NCBI GenBank assembly: GCA_047495785.1
Contig: JBLDXI010000007.1
Location: 682,001 to 746,000, forward strand
DNA length: 64,000 nt
Source of the DNA: Lepidodermella squamata
Taxonomy: Eukaryota > Gastrotricha
Reading direction: 5' to 3'
This document shows, piece after piece, positions 11,409 to 23,935 of this stretch; the first letter of the stretch is position 1; each line of letters opens with the position of its first letter. Position numbers and translations under genes: made by a program. Under the pieces are notes generated by a model. That model searched no databases. It saw only the letters and a program-made list of their open reading frames with translations, and was not told the origin of the DNA.

Positions 11409-11832
11409 TTATTCCTCTTCAGAGTTGGCGATTGGTTCCGACACAGCACCAAGGCTATCGAAACTTTGGTGGACAACGAGTACAAATAATGGTATATCTT
11501 GCACCACCGCTGGTTCCAGAATATTGTTTTCCACTGACACGGCAGGGGAAGGAATTGAAGCTGGGTTCTGAAGTACCCGGCGCTTGAAATGGACAGTCGC
11601 TACGGGGCAAAAATTATGCAAGCCGTTTTACCTGAATATTGCAGAAAACTTTCTCTTCTCTCGTTTCTATGATTGATACGTTACTTTTTATTTGAGGCCT
11701 ACGGAATAAAACTATGAAACATGAAACCCAGAGGTGTTGCCATTTAAAAATAACGGTTAAAAGCTGTTGTAATAAGTTATCAGCGATACCGAGGCCTGTA
11801 ATTAACTGTTGGAAACTATTGGTGTTATACAC
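11409..11832 (-). CDS. Possible two-exon hypothetical gene or gene remnant
   Basis: Two minus-strand open frames can be joined through a possible short intron (donor GTAAAACGG near 11632, acceptor CCCCGTAG near 11597), giving a continuous frame that ends in a run of Glu codons and a stop at 11409. The predicted product has no domain I recognise, no signal peptide and no start that I can defend upstream. It may be a terminal-exon remnant. Offered as weak evidence only. Confidence 0.25.
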
Positions 11833-14800
11833 ACTTGACTATGATGGGCGCAAGTCTGGTTAAATTTTTCAAACTCATCGGAAATAAATCCTGAGTCATA
11901 AATCCTGGCGAAAAATACTACATTCACTAAAATAGCATATATTTGATGAGAAAAGCCAAGGGCCGCATTTTGCATAGAAATATGCTAACTATTTGGGAGC
12001 CTCCAAGTTACCCTTAATTTTATTGGCGGCGCATCGTATTTTTTCCGTGCCCTTGCCGTAGTCGTAGTTGCGGCGTAGATTCGTCGCACTTGAACCCTAG
12101 TAGTACGATTAACATGGTCAAATAATCCAATGAGCGAGGCACACATTTTGTTAATAATTATTATCAATTGTTGTAATTATTATCAATACGACTTATAGAT
12201 TTCGGCATCGGCGATATTCAATTTCTCTGTGATCACTTGTGATCAATGTCTCAAGTGAAAATGGGCTTCGTAAGAGGTGCGGAATCGCCAGGTTTTACGT
12301 GATAACATTTCAAGAAGTAGCCCTCTCATTATACGAAAATAATACCACTAAAACAGCACTACTACGGTAGCGTTAGGGCTACTGCTATTTCAGTGCTACC
12401 TAGCGCTTCAGAAAAAAATCGGAAAAAACACCTCGCAGTTAGGAAGGGCAGTTACCTGATTTTTCATCCCCAACCACGTGACCTCTCATCGCTCGCTCAA
12501 TTCAAGGTAACTGGCCAATGCGGGTCCTTGATTGATGGACAATCAATGCTAATTTGTATGCTAATTTGTTAGATTATTGCTATGCTTATTTGGTATGCTA
12601 ATTTGTTAGATTTCACAAATATGTAGTCTGGGCGAATTTTTAAAATGCTACGGCGTCTCTACGGCGCCGTAGTGACCCGCCGTACCGCCACCGTAGTTCA
12701 CCGTGCTGGCAGTGTCCTACTATTACGGTGCGAGTGCTATTATTTTCGACTAGAATTGTAAAGAAAAATCTCGTATTTTCGCAATTAGCACTACATTGGG
12801 CAATTGGGAAACAAAACTTGTTGGCACGGAAATGTGCACGACCGGTAAATAGCCTTGGTAAATGGCTACGAACGCAAACCTTTCCTGCGGGAATGTTGTC
12901 AAACTTGCGAGTGTTGTAACCAGTAACCAGCACCCTGGTCACTTTCTCGAAAAATGAAAAATGACATAAATAAATCAGCCAGTTTTTCATTTATGATATG
13001 TGCTCATTTTGTTGTTTCTGTTGTAGCAGCTGTGAAAAAAGCATCGCTTAATAAGTCCGAATTTTAAGCTGTCCATAGTCACAAGTGTTTAGAAACCGGT
13101 GCGTCGAAAAAGCGACGCAAAATTGATCGATCGTATAAATCGGTATGGTTTGTTTTCATTATTGCCCATATTATTAATATTAATTTCTGGCGATTGTTCT
13201 CGTGGTTTTCGACACCAAACATGGCTATTTTGCCCAAAATAAAACCGCAATAAAAATGTGAGGATGAACATTTCCGCTGATAAAACATAAAAGCTGATGA
13301 AAGATAAACTGGACTTTTCCTAATTCCTCAGTTGCGTAATCTTAACAATGCATCAAACTATGGATGAAGGTAAGGAGGGCCACGAAACCCCTCCTTCGTG
13401 TAATAAGGACGATTATAACATAATTTCGAGCCCTATTATCAATCGGCTGATGGATTAAAAAGGAATACTGCTTTTCGAATAATGGTGGTTGTAGCCAACT
13501 AATGCTCCTGTCTACATGTTGTTCGAGATGAATCTATTTGTTTCAGAAGACAGTTTTTTGAGAATTCGCTGAATTTAATGGTGATTTTTGTTACATTATT
13601 GTGGTCAATCTTAATACCCAAGAAATATCCGATCAGCGATTACAGGCCACTAGAAATTTCCAAAATTTGGGTCCGCTAACAGCCAAATCTGGTTACGCTA
13701 CAGCTAATTTGGTTCCGGCGGTAAAAGGAGGACCCATATTATTTTGTATGACAACTTCCGCGGCGAGGTGACTTTTCCTGCTAAAATACCTCCGGCTAAG
13801 TTACCCCACAGCAAGGTACTGCTGAACCAAAGCTATACAAGGCTAATTTTGTAACAAAAATGCCGTGATTTTTTCGAATTTTCGAAAATTTGAAAGTTGA
13901 GTTTTTTCAGTGATGTCGTTCGTCTTGCGACGTAAGGGACCGCCTGTGCTAGCGTATATTTCTATATACAATTATACTGCTATATGGCGGTTGTTTACAA
14001 CTGCGGCGCGGTTGTATCCCAAATTACTACTTTCGGTTCAAGGGCTATAAAATTGCCATTAGCTGCGATTGCTATCTTGCGCTCTTGGACTCTTGAAGAG
14101 AATAGAGAAATTCTGCTGCTTCTTCGCTTATCTTTTCTATGACTTTTCAAAGTTTTCTACTGCTCTTCTGGAATTCTTTGATTTAAGATTTCAAAGGTAG
14201 CAAAAGCGAACTGCCGTAAGCCGTTGCCGTGCATCTTTATTTTCAACGCAACGAAATACTCGAAAATGAACAAAGGAAATGAAACCATGAAAATAATTCA
14301 TGAAACTTTGTTTCAACAAATATGGTGATAACAGGCTGAATATATCGAAATAGCCAGCACTCAGCAATAGTAGAGTAACGACCTTTTACCGGAATTTCGC
14401 CAATTTTCCAGTTTCGATTCCCAATCAATTTCCAATATCCAATCAGCTATAACTGAAGAGGAGACTTCGAGTACAAGTTGTAGTATAATAATCCTATCAA
14501 CAATGCAGAATTTAAAATTTAATACAGCAGGATGTAGGATGCAGGATGCCCTATTTCTACTTTAATAGCTTCGGAGATATTGCAATAAGATGTTAATGAA
14601 TCATTACCAACTATTTTTGAAATGACCCATTCTAAATAGAAAGTTAATCTGATTTCTACGAAAAATTATAAATGATATTTATGAACACTTAATTTTGTTG
14701 AAAGTAGAACTCGTCCCTGGAAGTTAGCGGATAATCTTTGAAGTGTCGCAATTAGGAAACAAGCGATATTTAAAGTTTTCTGAAAGTGTATCACTTTTAA

Positions 14801-14911
14801 CCGACGTAACAATTTTCAAGAGGAGATGACGGCGATACTCCATTGGGTATCTAGCTAACTATGTAACTAACGATAACTAAATTAACAAGCCACAGAAATG
14901 GGAGCTTAAGC
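11833..14911. other. Anonymous DNA, no supported gene
   Basis: No frame with a recognisable product is present. There are local clusters of CTACGGCG and its complement CGCCGTAG (about 12640-12690) and an interrupted AGCACT/AGTGCT pairing (about 12340-12410), which look like relics of short inverted-repeat elements. The left boundary of the inverted-repeat-bounded block lies at the end of this stretch. Confidence 0.4.
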
Positions 14912-15409
14912 GTCGTTGAATAACTCGGATTTGGGCTTGTATATATACATATATGTCAGTTACAAGATGAATACCGTCATTTGGGGTAATCTGGGTCATT
15001 GGGGCTATTCGGACGAATGTTCATGCAAACAGGAGAATGAGCATGGCTAAAAACTACCCGGCCGTTGGCGATGAAATTTTGCACGGAGTTAGATGGAAAG
15101 ACGACCCACATGCCATAAAAATTTCATGACCTGAGAGTAAGTGGTTGTGAAGAAATGAGCTTACCTTTCAGGTGTAAGTTTAACTCAGTTTAAGCACAGT
15201 TCTGCGTTGAATTACCTGGACCCGAAGAGAATTTTGCTGGACCTGCGCCCAATTTTTCCTGAATCTACAGACGCTAGGTAAACCATGAAAATTAAAAACG
15301 CCCCGATCCGACTCATACTTTTGTCTAATTAATTGCGTCCGATTAGCCCCACGAAAAAATTGGAATCGGAACAGAGAAATGCGGCAGAATTGGAATATTC
15401 TAATGAGCT

Positions 15410-17494
15410 TTGTTGTTGATAAGTTCCTCAGCAAATGAGGCATACTTCGAATTTAAGAGGTTTGTAAAACTTTTGATTAAGGTTTACCGAATGAAATATC
15501 TGCGATTGAATATTAAATTTTCAAAAAATTCTTCTGACCAACAGCGAGGAAATTCTCGTGGTCCACAAAATCATGGATGGTACGATGGAAATTCTGATCC
15601 AGAATTTGAATATTTCAAGTTTTTGCACAATAAGTACGAGTCAGGCCATCTTGGCACAAGGTCACACGAGTGGCCAACGTACAACATGCTTTTTGAAAAA
15701 TTCGGCCACCAAAATTACGCAGATAAGGACGAGGACTATCAGTTTCTAACAGCTAACCGCTCAGAAAATTTCGACACAGCCAGTGAGGGTAGCCTGATCG
15801 ACGAAGAAGTTGATAGTGAAGAAGATGCCGAAATTGAGGTAGCTCGAGCTGAAAGTGACATGCTCGAAGAAACCGAGTCGGTAGCAACAAACAGGCAAAC
15901 AAGGAAGCGAACAAACCAGTCACCGTCTGATGACGCCAAAAAAGTTCGACGCGGCGACCACCAATGCGAGAAAATCCTTTCACAAGCCAGCTTTGAGAGC
16001 TATCTCCAGGAGTGGAAGACCATCCACACTACGCCTGAGGTAGAAAACGCCTGGGTGGAGCAAATGTTGTTTGGCTGGAGGAATACATCAGCCCTACAGC
16101 AACTTGAACGTATGTTTCATCACGCCCCATCTAGTCGAGCGACGCTGAAACTGTGGCACGCACTGAACCCGAGCGATAAATGGCTCCTTGTGAAGCAGTG
16201 GAACCAAACACCGATCAATAAACAGCTCAACCTCCAGAGCAGCCTAGAAAGAGGCGAAACGTTCCCTCCGATTGAACCGATGTTCATCAAAAGTGACCGA
16301 AATGAGTTCCACACGTACATGACAACAAAATCGAAACCGACAGGAAAGCAAGGCACAGGTCATCAGAACCAAAGCAGAAACCACAATCAGGATCGGAGAA
16401 ATACCGACCAAAGCGATGATGACGACTCAGAAGGAAGCGAGCCACAGACGTCTAAGTCAACACCCAGACAACCGATGGGTTGGGTAATCGACAGAGTGAA
16501 GGGTTACCTATCTAAAAGAGAAATCATGAACGAAATCGAGAAACTCGCACCGAACGCTACCTTCAAAAAAATTGTCAAGTTGCAAAAAGGAGTCATCTAC
16601 TTACTGCCAGAACCAGCAGACAGGGAAAAAGTCGACCAAATTTTCAAAACCCAAAACTTTCCATCTGATATCTTCGGAGGTCAGAAAATCTCGATCCACA
16701 GACCAGGCGAATCGGGCAGGTTGACAGGAGCAGAGGAAGCGAAGAAAGTTGTTCTAAAGAGCGTTGACCGAGACCTAACAGTGGATGACATCAGATATTA
16801 CCTTGAAAAAGCAGGATATCAACCGACTGAGTTATTCTGGTTAACTCCAGAGTCAGAGAAAACAGGACTGTGTAAGCTCGTCTTCAGCTCAGCAGAAGAG
16901 GCCGACAAACTCAGGACCGCCGGAAGGGTCGCAATAGGTCCATGCATCTACAAATGCACAATCTCAGCCCCAAAACCAAGCATACCGAGATGCTTTGTGT
17001 GCCAAGGTTGGAACCATGTCATCGGAAACTGCCCGATGCTTGCCGAGATGGGGAAAAACGCAGCCCCGCCAGAAGTACTGAACAAGTTGAGAACCTGCGC
17101 CAAGTGCGGAGGAAAAGGTCACCACAACAAAGAGTGCTCGGTTGGTACATTTCACTGCTCAAACTGCGGTAGCCCTGATCACCCAGCAACGTCACACAGC
17201 TGCCCGTCCTACGTAGAGGCAAAAAGGATGCAAGAAGAACACCAAAAAAGAAGAGCAGAAGAACGTATGACGAAAGCAACCGGTACCCTGAAACCCGCAC
17301 CGGTCCCTGCATTCAACGTGTGGGCCGAAAGGCTGGAAAGGAGCGTGGACAACCAAGTCGACATCATCCTGAAAATACTTGACCGATTAATCCCTAAGAT
17401 CGAGCAAGGCATGACGACTGAGCAAAAGCTTAAGTTAGTGAAAACCGAACTGCGCAGTATCAAAAAGGAAAATGAAAATACCAAGTCTTCATAA
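15410..17494 (+). CDS. ORF1 (gag-like) of Jockey-type non-LTR retrotransposon
   Basis: Predicted 694-residue RNA-binding ORF1 protein. The N-terminal part is hydrophilic with an acidic, low-complexity stretch (about residues 115-160) and a charged linker near 300-350. A central region (about 360-520) looks like the folded gag core upstream of the knuckles. Three CCHC-type zinc knuckles follow at about residues 528, 563 and 583 (CFVCQGWNHVIGNC, CAKCGGKGHHNKEC, then CSNCGSPDHPATSHSC with wider spacing). This triple knuckle is characteristic of Jockey/I-type gag proteins that coat the RNA for reverse transcription. The C-terminus is Lys/Glu-rich and possibly coiled. The frame is fully open over 2 kb, so the copy is young. 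The start is the first ATG; several later Met codons are possible. Confidence 0.85.
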   Translation: MLLISSSANEAYFEFKRFVKLLIKVYRMKYLRLNIKFSKNSSDQQRGNSRGPQNHGWYDGNSDPEFEYFKFLHNKYESGHLGTRSHEWPTYNMLFEKFGHQNYADKDEDYQFLTANRSENFDTASEGSLIDEEVDSEEDAEIEVARAESDMLEETESVATNRQTRKRTNQSPSDDAKKVRRGDHQCEKILSQASFESYLQEWKTIHTTPEVENAWVEQMLFGWRNTSALQQLERMFHHAPSSRATLKLWHALNPSDKWLLVKQWNQTPINKQLNLQSSLERGETFPPIEPMFIKSDRNEFHTYMTTKSKPTGKQGTGHQNQSRNHNQDRRNTDQSDDDDSEGSEPQTSKSTPRQPMGWVIDRVKGYLSKREIMNEIEKLAPNATFKKIVKLQKGVIYLLPEPADREKVDQIFKTQNFPSDIFGGQKISIHRPGESGRLTGAEEAKKVVLKSVDRDLTVDDIRYYLEKAGYQPTELFWLTPESEKTGLCKLVFSSAEEADKLRTAGRVAIGPCIYKCTISAPKPSIPRCFVCQGWNHVIGNCPMLAEMGKNAAPPEVLNKLRTCAKCGGKGHHNKECSVGTFHCSNCGSPDHPATSHSCPSYVEAKRMQEEHQKRRAEERMTKATGTLKPAPVPAFNVWAERLERSVDNQVDIILKILDRLIPKIEQGMTTEQKLKLVKTELRSIKKENENTKSS

Positions 17495-20267
17495 TATGTC
17501 ATATCAACGCAAATCGACTTACTAAGGCAAGAATCATAGAACTGAAAACCATAGCAAGAACATTCAACGTAGACATTATTTGCATCAATGAAACTTTCCT
17601 GAAACCTCACAAGACTTTCTATCTGAAAGGTTACAAGGTTTTCCGACACGACCGCCTACATATAGACGGCGGCGGGGTTGCCATACTAATAAGAGAAGGA
17701 ATAGAATGCGAAGACCTAGGAGGCTCAACCATAGACAACTGTGAAATTCAGATGGCACAAATTAAACTTGAAGGCGTAGCAGCCATCAAAATAGTTTCAG
17801 TATACTGCCCGCCGACCATCATTCTGTCCGATGCCGCCATGGCACACATCAAACCCGATGTAGACACGATCATGTGCGGTGACTTCAACGCGCATGACTA
17901 TGCTCTAGGCACAACCGGTAGGCTCGACGCTAGCGGGGCAAAACTAGTATTTCACCTACGCAACTCTAAGTTAAAACTACTGTCGCAGGGTGAACACACG
18001 TACACAACGCGTAAAGGCAGAAAGGAATGCCTCGATCTATTCATAGCCGGTGAAAAAGCAGCTAAGCGGGCGGTATCAGTCGAGGTTCTACCAGACATAG
18101 GATCTGACCACCTGCCAGTAGCACTACATGTAAGAGTAACGGCCAAGGCCCCTAGTAGCTTCCCTGAACTTCGTCTAAACTTGGATGCAATGAAAACAGA
18201 ACAATTTAAGGACGAAATCGACAAAATGTGTGAAAGGTTCGACACTACCGACCTGACTTCGATAGAGAAGATCGACGCAGCAATAGAAAATCTTGAATCA
18301 ATAGTAAACCAAGCGACGACTACCACTACACCGAAATGTGTAGCCGGCAAACTCAGAGGCTGGCGACTAACAGCAGAGATTAAGACCGCCATAGACGAAA
18401 GAAGAGCAGCAAGAAGGGCTTGGGAGCTTTCACGCTCAAGCCGAATGAGAACAAGGTATAACGCAGCCACAAGAAAGGTCAAGTACCTTGTTGCTAAAGA
18501 AAGAGCAGGGCGATTTAAAAGACGGTGTACCGAGTTATCCAAAATGTTGAAAGACAAACCCAGACTATTCTGGAAAGAATTCCACGTTCTATCGAACAAC
18601 ACCTTAGCATCGAATCAGAGACAATATCCGCCAATCAAAGACAGCACAGGCCTTGACCAGTTCACAAACTCTGGGAAGGCGACAATCTTTGCAGACCACC
18701 TCCAAACGGTCTGGAAAACACCCGATGATCCAAAGTTTTGTAAAGATACAGAAGAGTTAGTAGAAAAAACGTTGAAAAAATACAAACATGAAATTGAACG
18801 ACCGAAAGTAGCTAGACGTGACCGGTCTGGAAGATGGACGGTCAAACCTGGTGAGGTGGCTACGCTAGTCAAGCGACTGAAGAATACAGCACCAGGGGAG
18901 GATGGTATCATGAATGCCGTCCTTAAGCGAGCGCCTGACAGCTACTGGGTTAAAGCTACCGATATTTTTAATGCCTGTTTAAAATTCAGTTTTTTCCATC
19001 AAAATGGAAAAAAGCCGTCGTAGTCCTCATTCCTAAAGAGGGCAAGGACTGGAAAAGCCCGAAGGGGTATCGACCGATCAGCCTACTTAACTCGCTCGCA
19101 AAAATTCTCGAGAGACTGGTAGCCCGTAGAGTATTGGAAGAGATGCGGGAGCGGAAAATTATGCCGCTTAGTCAATCCGCCTTCCAAAACAAGCACTCCG
19201 TAGAGGATCACCCCTTCCGTATTGCGCAACTTGCCATTACAGGTCTCATCGAAAGCGAAGAAACCTACGTGACATGTTTAGACATCGAGGGCGCATTCGA
19301 TCGAATCTGGCAAAGGGCAGTCATATACAAAATGCTGACCTTTGGCTTTCCCGACATTGCCACAGCATGGGTCGCGGACTTCCTGAATAAACGCTCGTTC
19401 TGCTGTAGGGTCGGCAACGACCATAGTACGGTTAGAGAGATCACCGGGGGTGTGCCACAGGGTTCGCCCCTGAGCCCGATCCTCTATGTCCTTTACACCG
19501 CTGACTTGCCCAGAGAAATCCCGAACACTGTCATGAACAGCTTGTTCGCAGACGACGTTGCTCTAGCTGCGAAGCACAAAACGCCAGCAGTGGCAATAGC
19601 CCGAATGAACGCAGGCCTGAGAAAAGTCTCTGACTACTTTAACCGGTGGAGATTGAAGGCGAATGCGGGTAAAAGTCAAGCCCTGCGAATCTCCAACCGA
19701 ACGAGGGCGCCGCCATCAGCAATCCAGCTAGATGGATGCGACCTCGAATGGCACGAATCAGTGAAATACCTCGGGGTTCTGATCGACAAAAAGCTGCTAT
19801 TCAAAAAGCAAGTGGAAAGTGCCATCGCGAAAGCCTCCGTCAGAATTACAGCGCTACATGCGGTCTGTAGGAAAAACTTTGGTCTTTCCAAGGAGGCGGC
19901 AGTTTTGGTTTACACCACTTACATCAGACCCGTCTTGATTTTCGGCTGTCAAGCATGGCTTGGAATTGACAAAGGACTTTGGAAGAAGCTCGAAACACTG
20001 CAAAACCAAGCTTTGAGAATTGCCTTGCGACTAGCGCCTTGGCATAGCACAGCAGATACGCTGGCAAGAGCGAAGGTTGAGCCCATCAGGGTTTACGCTA
20101 CCAGATTAGCGACAAATTGGCTAACCAGATCGATCGAACACAACAACCTCGTTGGCAGAGAATCTGCTCTGCAACTAAAGCGTCCAATCGACTTGAGAGT
20201 CTACCGTAACGCGAAACGATCGCCGCTCTCGGCGATGAGGCTAGCCTTAGAAGGTCGGCGTCCGTAA
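17476..20267 (+). pseudogene. ORF2 of Jockey-type retrotransposon: AP endonuclease plus reverse transcriptase, one frameshift
   Basis: The frame opens at 17476, 19 bases before ORF1 stops, in a different register. It begins with the apurinic-endonuclease core (ICHINANRL, then the catalytic Glu in INETFL) but has no in-frame ATG until 17752. Further endonuclease motifs are CGDFNAHD (about 17875) and GSDHLPVA (about 18100). The reverse transcriptase follows with YRPISLLNSLAK, DIEGAFDRIW, GGVPQGSPLSPIL and the catalytic FADDVAL (about 19546), then the thumb and a C-terminal segment ending at 20267. No RNase H domain is seen. A single-base register change falls in a run of six T (18990-18995), just after the endonuclease-RT linker; all catalytic motifs are otherwise intact. 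The break may be real or a homopolymer sequencing error. Confidence 0.85.
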
Positions 20268-20753
20268 CTACACTAATATTTTATAGCTAACACTTGCCTG
20301 TTCAACCAGCGACACCCACGCAAGACTCGGGCTTCTCACAGGCTCGGTCCTCTGTTTGGGTGGTTTACTAAGTGCCTATTTCCAATTTTTAACTTTCGGC
20401 TCAGATCCGCTCAAGCCCGAACCCTAAGCGCTCCGTTTCGTGACGTTAGGGCGGGGGCCTTAGGCAAGCCCACTCGGCGTGGATCTGAGCAATGTATAAA
20501 TCGAACCGAACTCATCCACAGCCGTACCTTATGCACTCTGTTTCATGATGATAGGGCGGGGCCTTAAGCAAGTCCACTCGGCGTGGCTCTGGGTTCGGAC
20601 CTCGAAAATCGTAGGACCAGTCTAGGCTACAATCCCTGGATGCCCGGCCCTGAATGATCTGCTGTCAGAGATTTCAGCGACGACCCTAAAAAGTCCGCTA
20701 GGCGCCAGGTTGAGTGTACTGATGACGACTCGGAAGATTACGATCTACATATA
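20268..20753 (+). other. 3' untranslated region of Jockey-like element with tandem repeat
   Basis: This stretch follows the ORF2 stop and contains two copies of an approximately 110-bp unit (about 20398-20491 and 20512-20597). The units share CCCGAACCCTAAGC-like and TTAGGGCGGGG(G)CCTTA motifs and end in CACTCGGCGTGG(A/C)TCTG. No coding frame is present. It stops at the TA where the 20754-24512 element is inserted, so more of the untranslated region probably lies to the right of that insertion. Confidence 0.65.
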
Positions 20754-21659
20754 CAGGGTGTTCTTTTTAAAACCGAACATCCTGCCGTAGTCGCGAAAAA
20801 TAAATTTGCCGGCTATTTTACAAAAATAATTTTACTAAAATAATTTTTTATCACTTTTAATATACATTTTTAATTTTATTTTCAATTGCACGATACCCTT
20901 GAATTTTAGCGCGCGTTGCCACGTCGACGCGTCGGTTTTTAAATTTTAGCGGTTAAAACGCCTGAAATCAGGGTTTTCGCGCCTGGTTCCTAAGGTAACC
21001 GGCAAGCGCGCGGCTCTTTGCCGCGCATCATTCAAGTCAGTTAAGCGAGCTAAATGTTTTAGCCGCGCCGTTTTTTCTTATTCGGTTTCAGTTTTCGCAA
21101 TGTGGTATACCCAAAATCGGTGAAAAGAGCCTTAAATTGCGCTTCCTTGCCGTTGAAATCCACCGCTGGAATCAAGAAGACGGCGGTGCAACGTGGTTTT
21201 CTGCTGTCTTGAGGAGTCTAATGATATAACAAGCGGCCTTGAAAACTTGTCGCTCAAGTTTCAGTCCGCGGATCAGAGAAACGCACCCTTTTCTGGGCGA
21301 AATGCAATGCAACTAGCTGTTTCACGATGAAAAGGGCAGTGGTATCATGTAAATAAACGGAAAGCTGGGGGGAAACATGTCGAATTTACTGGCATAGATG
21401 TTGCTGATGCGGAAGACACGTTGCCTTCCTTCTTTATCCTTGATGTTCTCTCATCCTTGTGTGATACTTCGTCGTCCGCAGTGAGGCCGTAGCTAACTTC
21501 TATAGACTAATTAAAGCTGATCTCAAAGGCGTTACCACCGTTATCATCAAAGCTGTCTCGTAGAACATGTTCATAATATCAAAAAGAAAAAATACAAGGT
21601 ATTTTAGATTACGATGATTTAGCCGCTCAGTTCATTTCGTTTGCTGCTGTTCGTAACAT

Positions 21660-21965
21660 CAGTCATGTTCCTTACTAAGGATAGTGGTTTACAAGTCAGC
21701 GTAGCTTGGTGCTTAGTAAGGACTGTCATCCTAATAGTCATAACTATGGACACTCACTCTTCACTATACGCCGCGTCTTTTAAGATGCACAGGTCCATCT
21801 GAGATCAGATCCTTAGATCGCTCAGTCTGAAGCGGCGAAGTCTGAGTAAGGATTGTTGAGTAAGCCATTCCTACCAAGCATACCAGTGACACCGCGTCCT
21901 TACTTGGAAGCCATCTTGCTAAGGATGTCTTGCTTAGTAAGGACATCCTTAGTAAGGAATTCCTT
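21660..21965. repeat. Cluster of CTTAGTAAGGA motifs in both orientations
   Basis: CTTACTAAGGA, CTTAGTAAGGA and near variants occur about eight times in 300 bases, including the near-palindrome CCTTAGTAAGGAATTCCTTA near 21950. The motif is itself close to a palindrome. It could be a protein-binding array of the enclosing transposon or a decayed minisatellite. Confidence 0.6.
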
Positions 21966-22849
21966 ATAGCAAGATTGCTTTCAAGTAAAGAGAGCGCTTA
22001 GCATCTCTTTTACTCATAAATGCATCCTTAACATCCATAGCATGGAAAATCAACATCGCTAGGCTATGAACAGCCGTTTATTTGCACCATTCAGATCAAG
22101 TTGAGTGTTTAACAAAACGTCATGTAAACTTTAACATCATTGGCAGCATCCGGCGCGCGGCGTGAGTCGTTAAGAGTGAGAATTTAGCATCATTTTCGGC
22201 GAAAAATTCATTGGTATCACTGGATCCGCCGGAGATTTGAAAACAGCCGATGACTGAGACAACGCTTAGGACTGATAACCGAGATCTTATTCAGACATTG
22301 ATCACTCGTTTGCGGCGGCGCAGGGCAGAGGCGGGAATATTCCGTGGTGATGCCCGTGTCCTGTCATCCATTTCCCTGCGGTAACCGCAGTTGCGGGCGG
22401 GTGTAACTGTTTGTGAGACTGCGGTAACAAAGCAAGTTTAACACCACGCCAGTCTTTGTCTTTTATATGCATCCCTTTGATCTCTGATTCTACGCGTCCT
22501 GTAAGAACAGTCCAGCATTCTCGCATAGATTTTACGTTTCTTGTAATATTTTAGTGGTAAACTATTTGATTGATGTAACTTCAAGCGCAATAAGTCACAA
22601 TAATATAACGCGCCCCACCCGCTGAATTTCCCGGAGAAATAGAAGAATAAGCGAAAACAAACGATTTCAAACCTTAGCCCTAATGCGGCCGCTGAAAACC
22701 AGTAGCAGCGGCTGAAATGTGTCAACGGGTAAAGTCTTTTGCAGAATTTTAACACGATTAAAGCTATATATTCACACAATGCCTAAAATTCATGCATCGA
22801 CGTCATATGGCCCCATAAATCACGAAGGATTGCGGCTACAACGCGTTGA

Positions 22850-23935
22850 AACGTCCTCTAACAAGGATGGTATGGTATCAGAAAGCCGACCCAGCGCTCG
22901 AGTTAGGGCGGCAACACCAGCATTTTTCTGCTTTATTGTCAAACTGACATCTTCTCTTAGCAAGTTCACTTATGTTGGCCAAAATTTAACCGCTAAATTA
23001 TTTGCTACGACCAAAAATATCCCGAAAAACCCGAAAAAACCCGAAAAATGCATGCCAAGCCACTTAAAGCGGAAAACCGCGTTGTCCAACCTAAAAATAA
23101 TGGTAACAAAGAAATATACAGTTTATTCTACAAGAAAACCATGAGAAAGATTGTTCTTACCAGATTATTTCATGAAATGGGCTATCCTTACGGTTGCTGA
23201 TCTGACTCAATGATGACGTCTAACCAGAGTGTGTAGGGCAGACGAAAGTCGATCCTGCGCTCGAATTACGGCGGCAACACTAGCTTTTTCCTGATTTGTC
23301 GTCATATTGATATAGTCTCCAAGCAAAATCACCCAATTTTACCCATATCTGACCGTTGATTATTTCCCAGCATCAATAAATGTTCCGATAAACCCGAATA
23401 ACTCCATTTTAACGCCTAAATGCATCCTAAGCCGTAAAACGAGAAAAACCACGGTGACCCCCCAAAAAGACATGGTAACTAAGAAATTTACACTCTATTC
23501 TACCAGAAAACAATGAGTAACAATGCTAATTAAGCAAAATTCATGACATGGACCATCTTGAAGATCGTTCATCTTGCCAGAGGATGAGATCTAACACAGC
23601 AGGTATGGCAGAAGGAAGTCCCTCCTGCTCACGAGTTAGTATGGCAACACCGACTTTTTCTTGTTTCATTGTCAAAGTATTTATGTCTCCTAGTGAATTC
23701 ACTCATTTGAGCCCCCATTTGACCGCTGAATTGTTTGCTAACATTGTAAATGTTCCGAATATCCCGAAAAACTCCATTTATCGACAGAATGCAGCAGCAA
23801 GTGAAAAACCGCGGTGACCCTCCAAAAAGTGACGGTAACTAAGTAGTATTTACTCTGCTTTACAAGAAAACAATGAGAGACAGTGTTTTTGACGGGTGAT
23901 TTTAAAGCATAGACCTCCTTGAAGATGGTGATAAT
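22850..23935 (+). repeat. Three tandem repeats of about 355 bp
   Basis: Diverged copies start near 22850, 23215 and 23580. Shared landmarks in order are GCGCTCGA(G/A)TTA-GGCGGCAACAC, TTTTTC(T/C)TG-TT-ATTGTCA, ATTTAACCGCT-like and TGTTCCGA-A-CCCGAA. Then come GAAAAACC(G/A)CGGTGACCC, TGGTAAC(T/A)AAG, and CAAGAAAAC(A/C)ATGAG. Open frames at 22719-23144 and 23548-23817 cover parts of units one and three. The frame is not kept in unit two, so I do not treat them as genes. Confidence 0.7.

Noticed and set aside
12640-12990. 116-codon minus-strand open frame
   Set aside because: Its 3' part is a CGCCGTAG-type repeat and no domain is recognisable.
22719-23144. 141-codon open frame inside the TA-flanked transposon
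   Set aside because: It spans one unit of a three-copy DNA repeat and the frame is not conserved in the second unit, so coding is unlikely.
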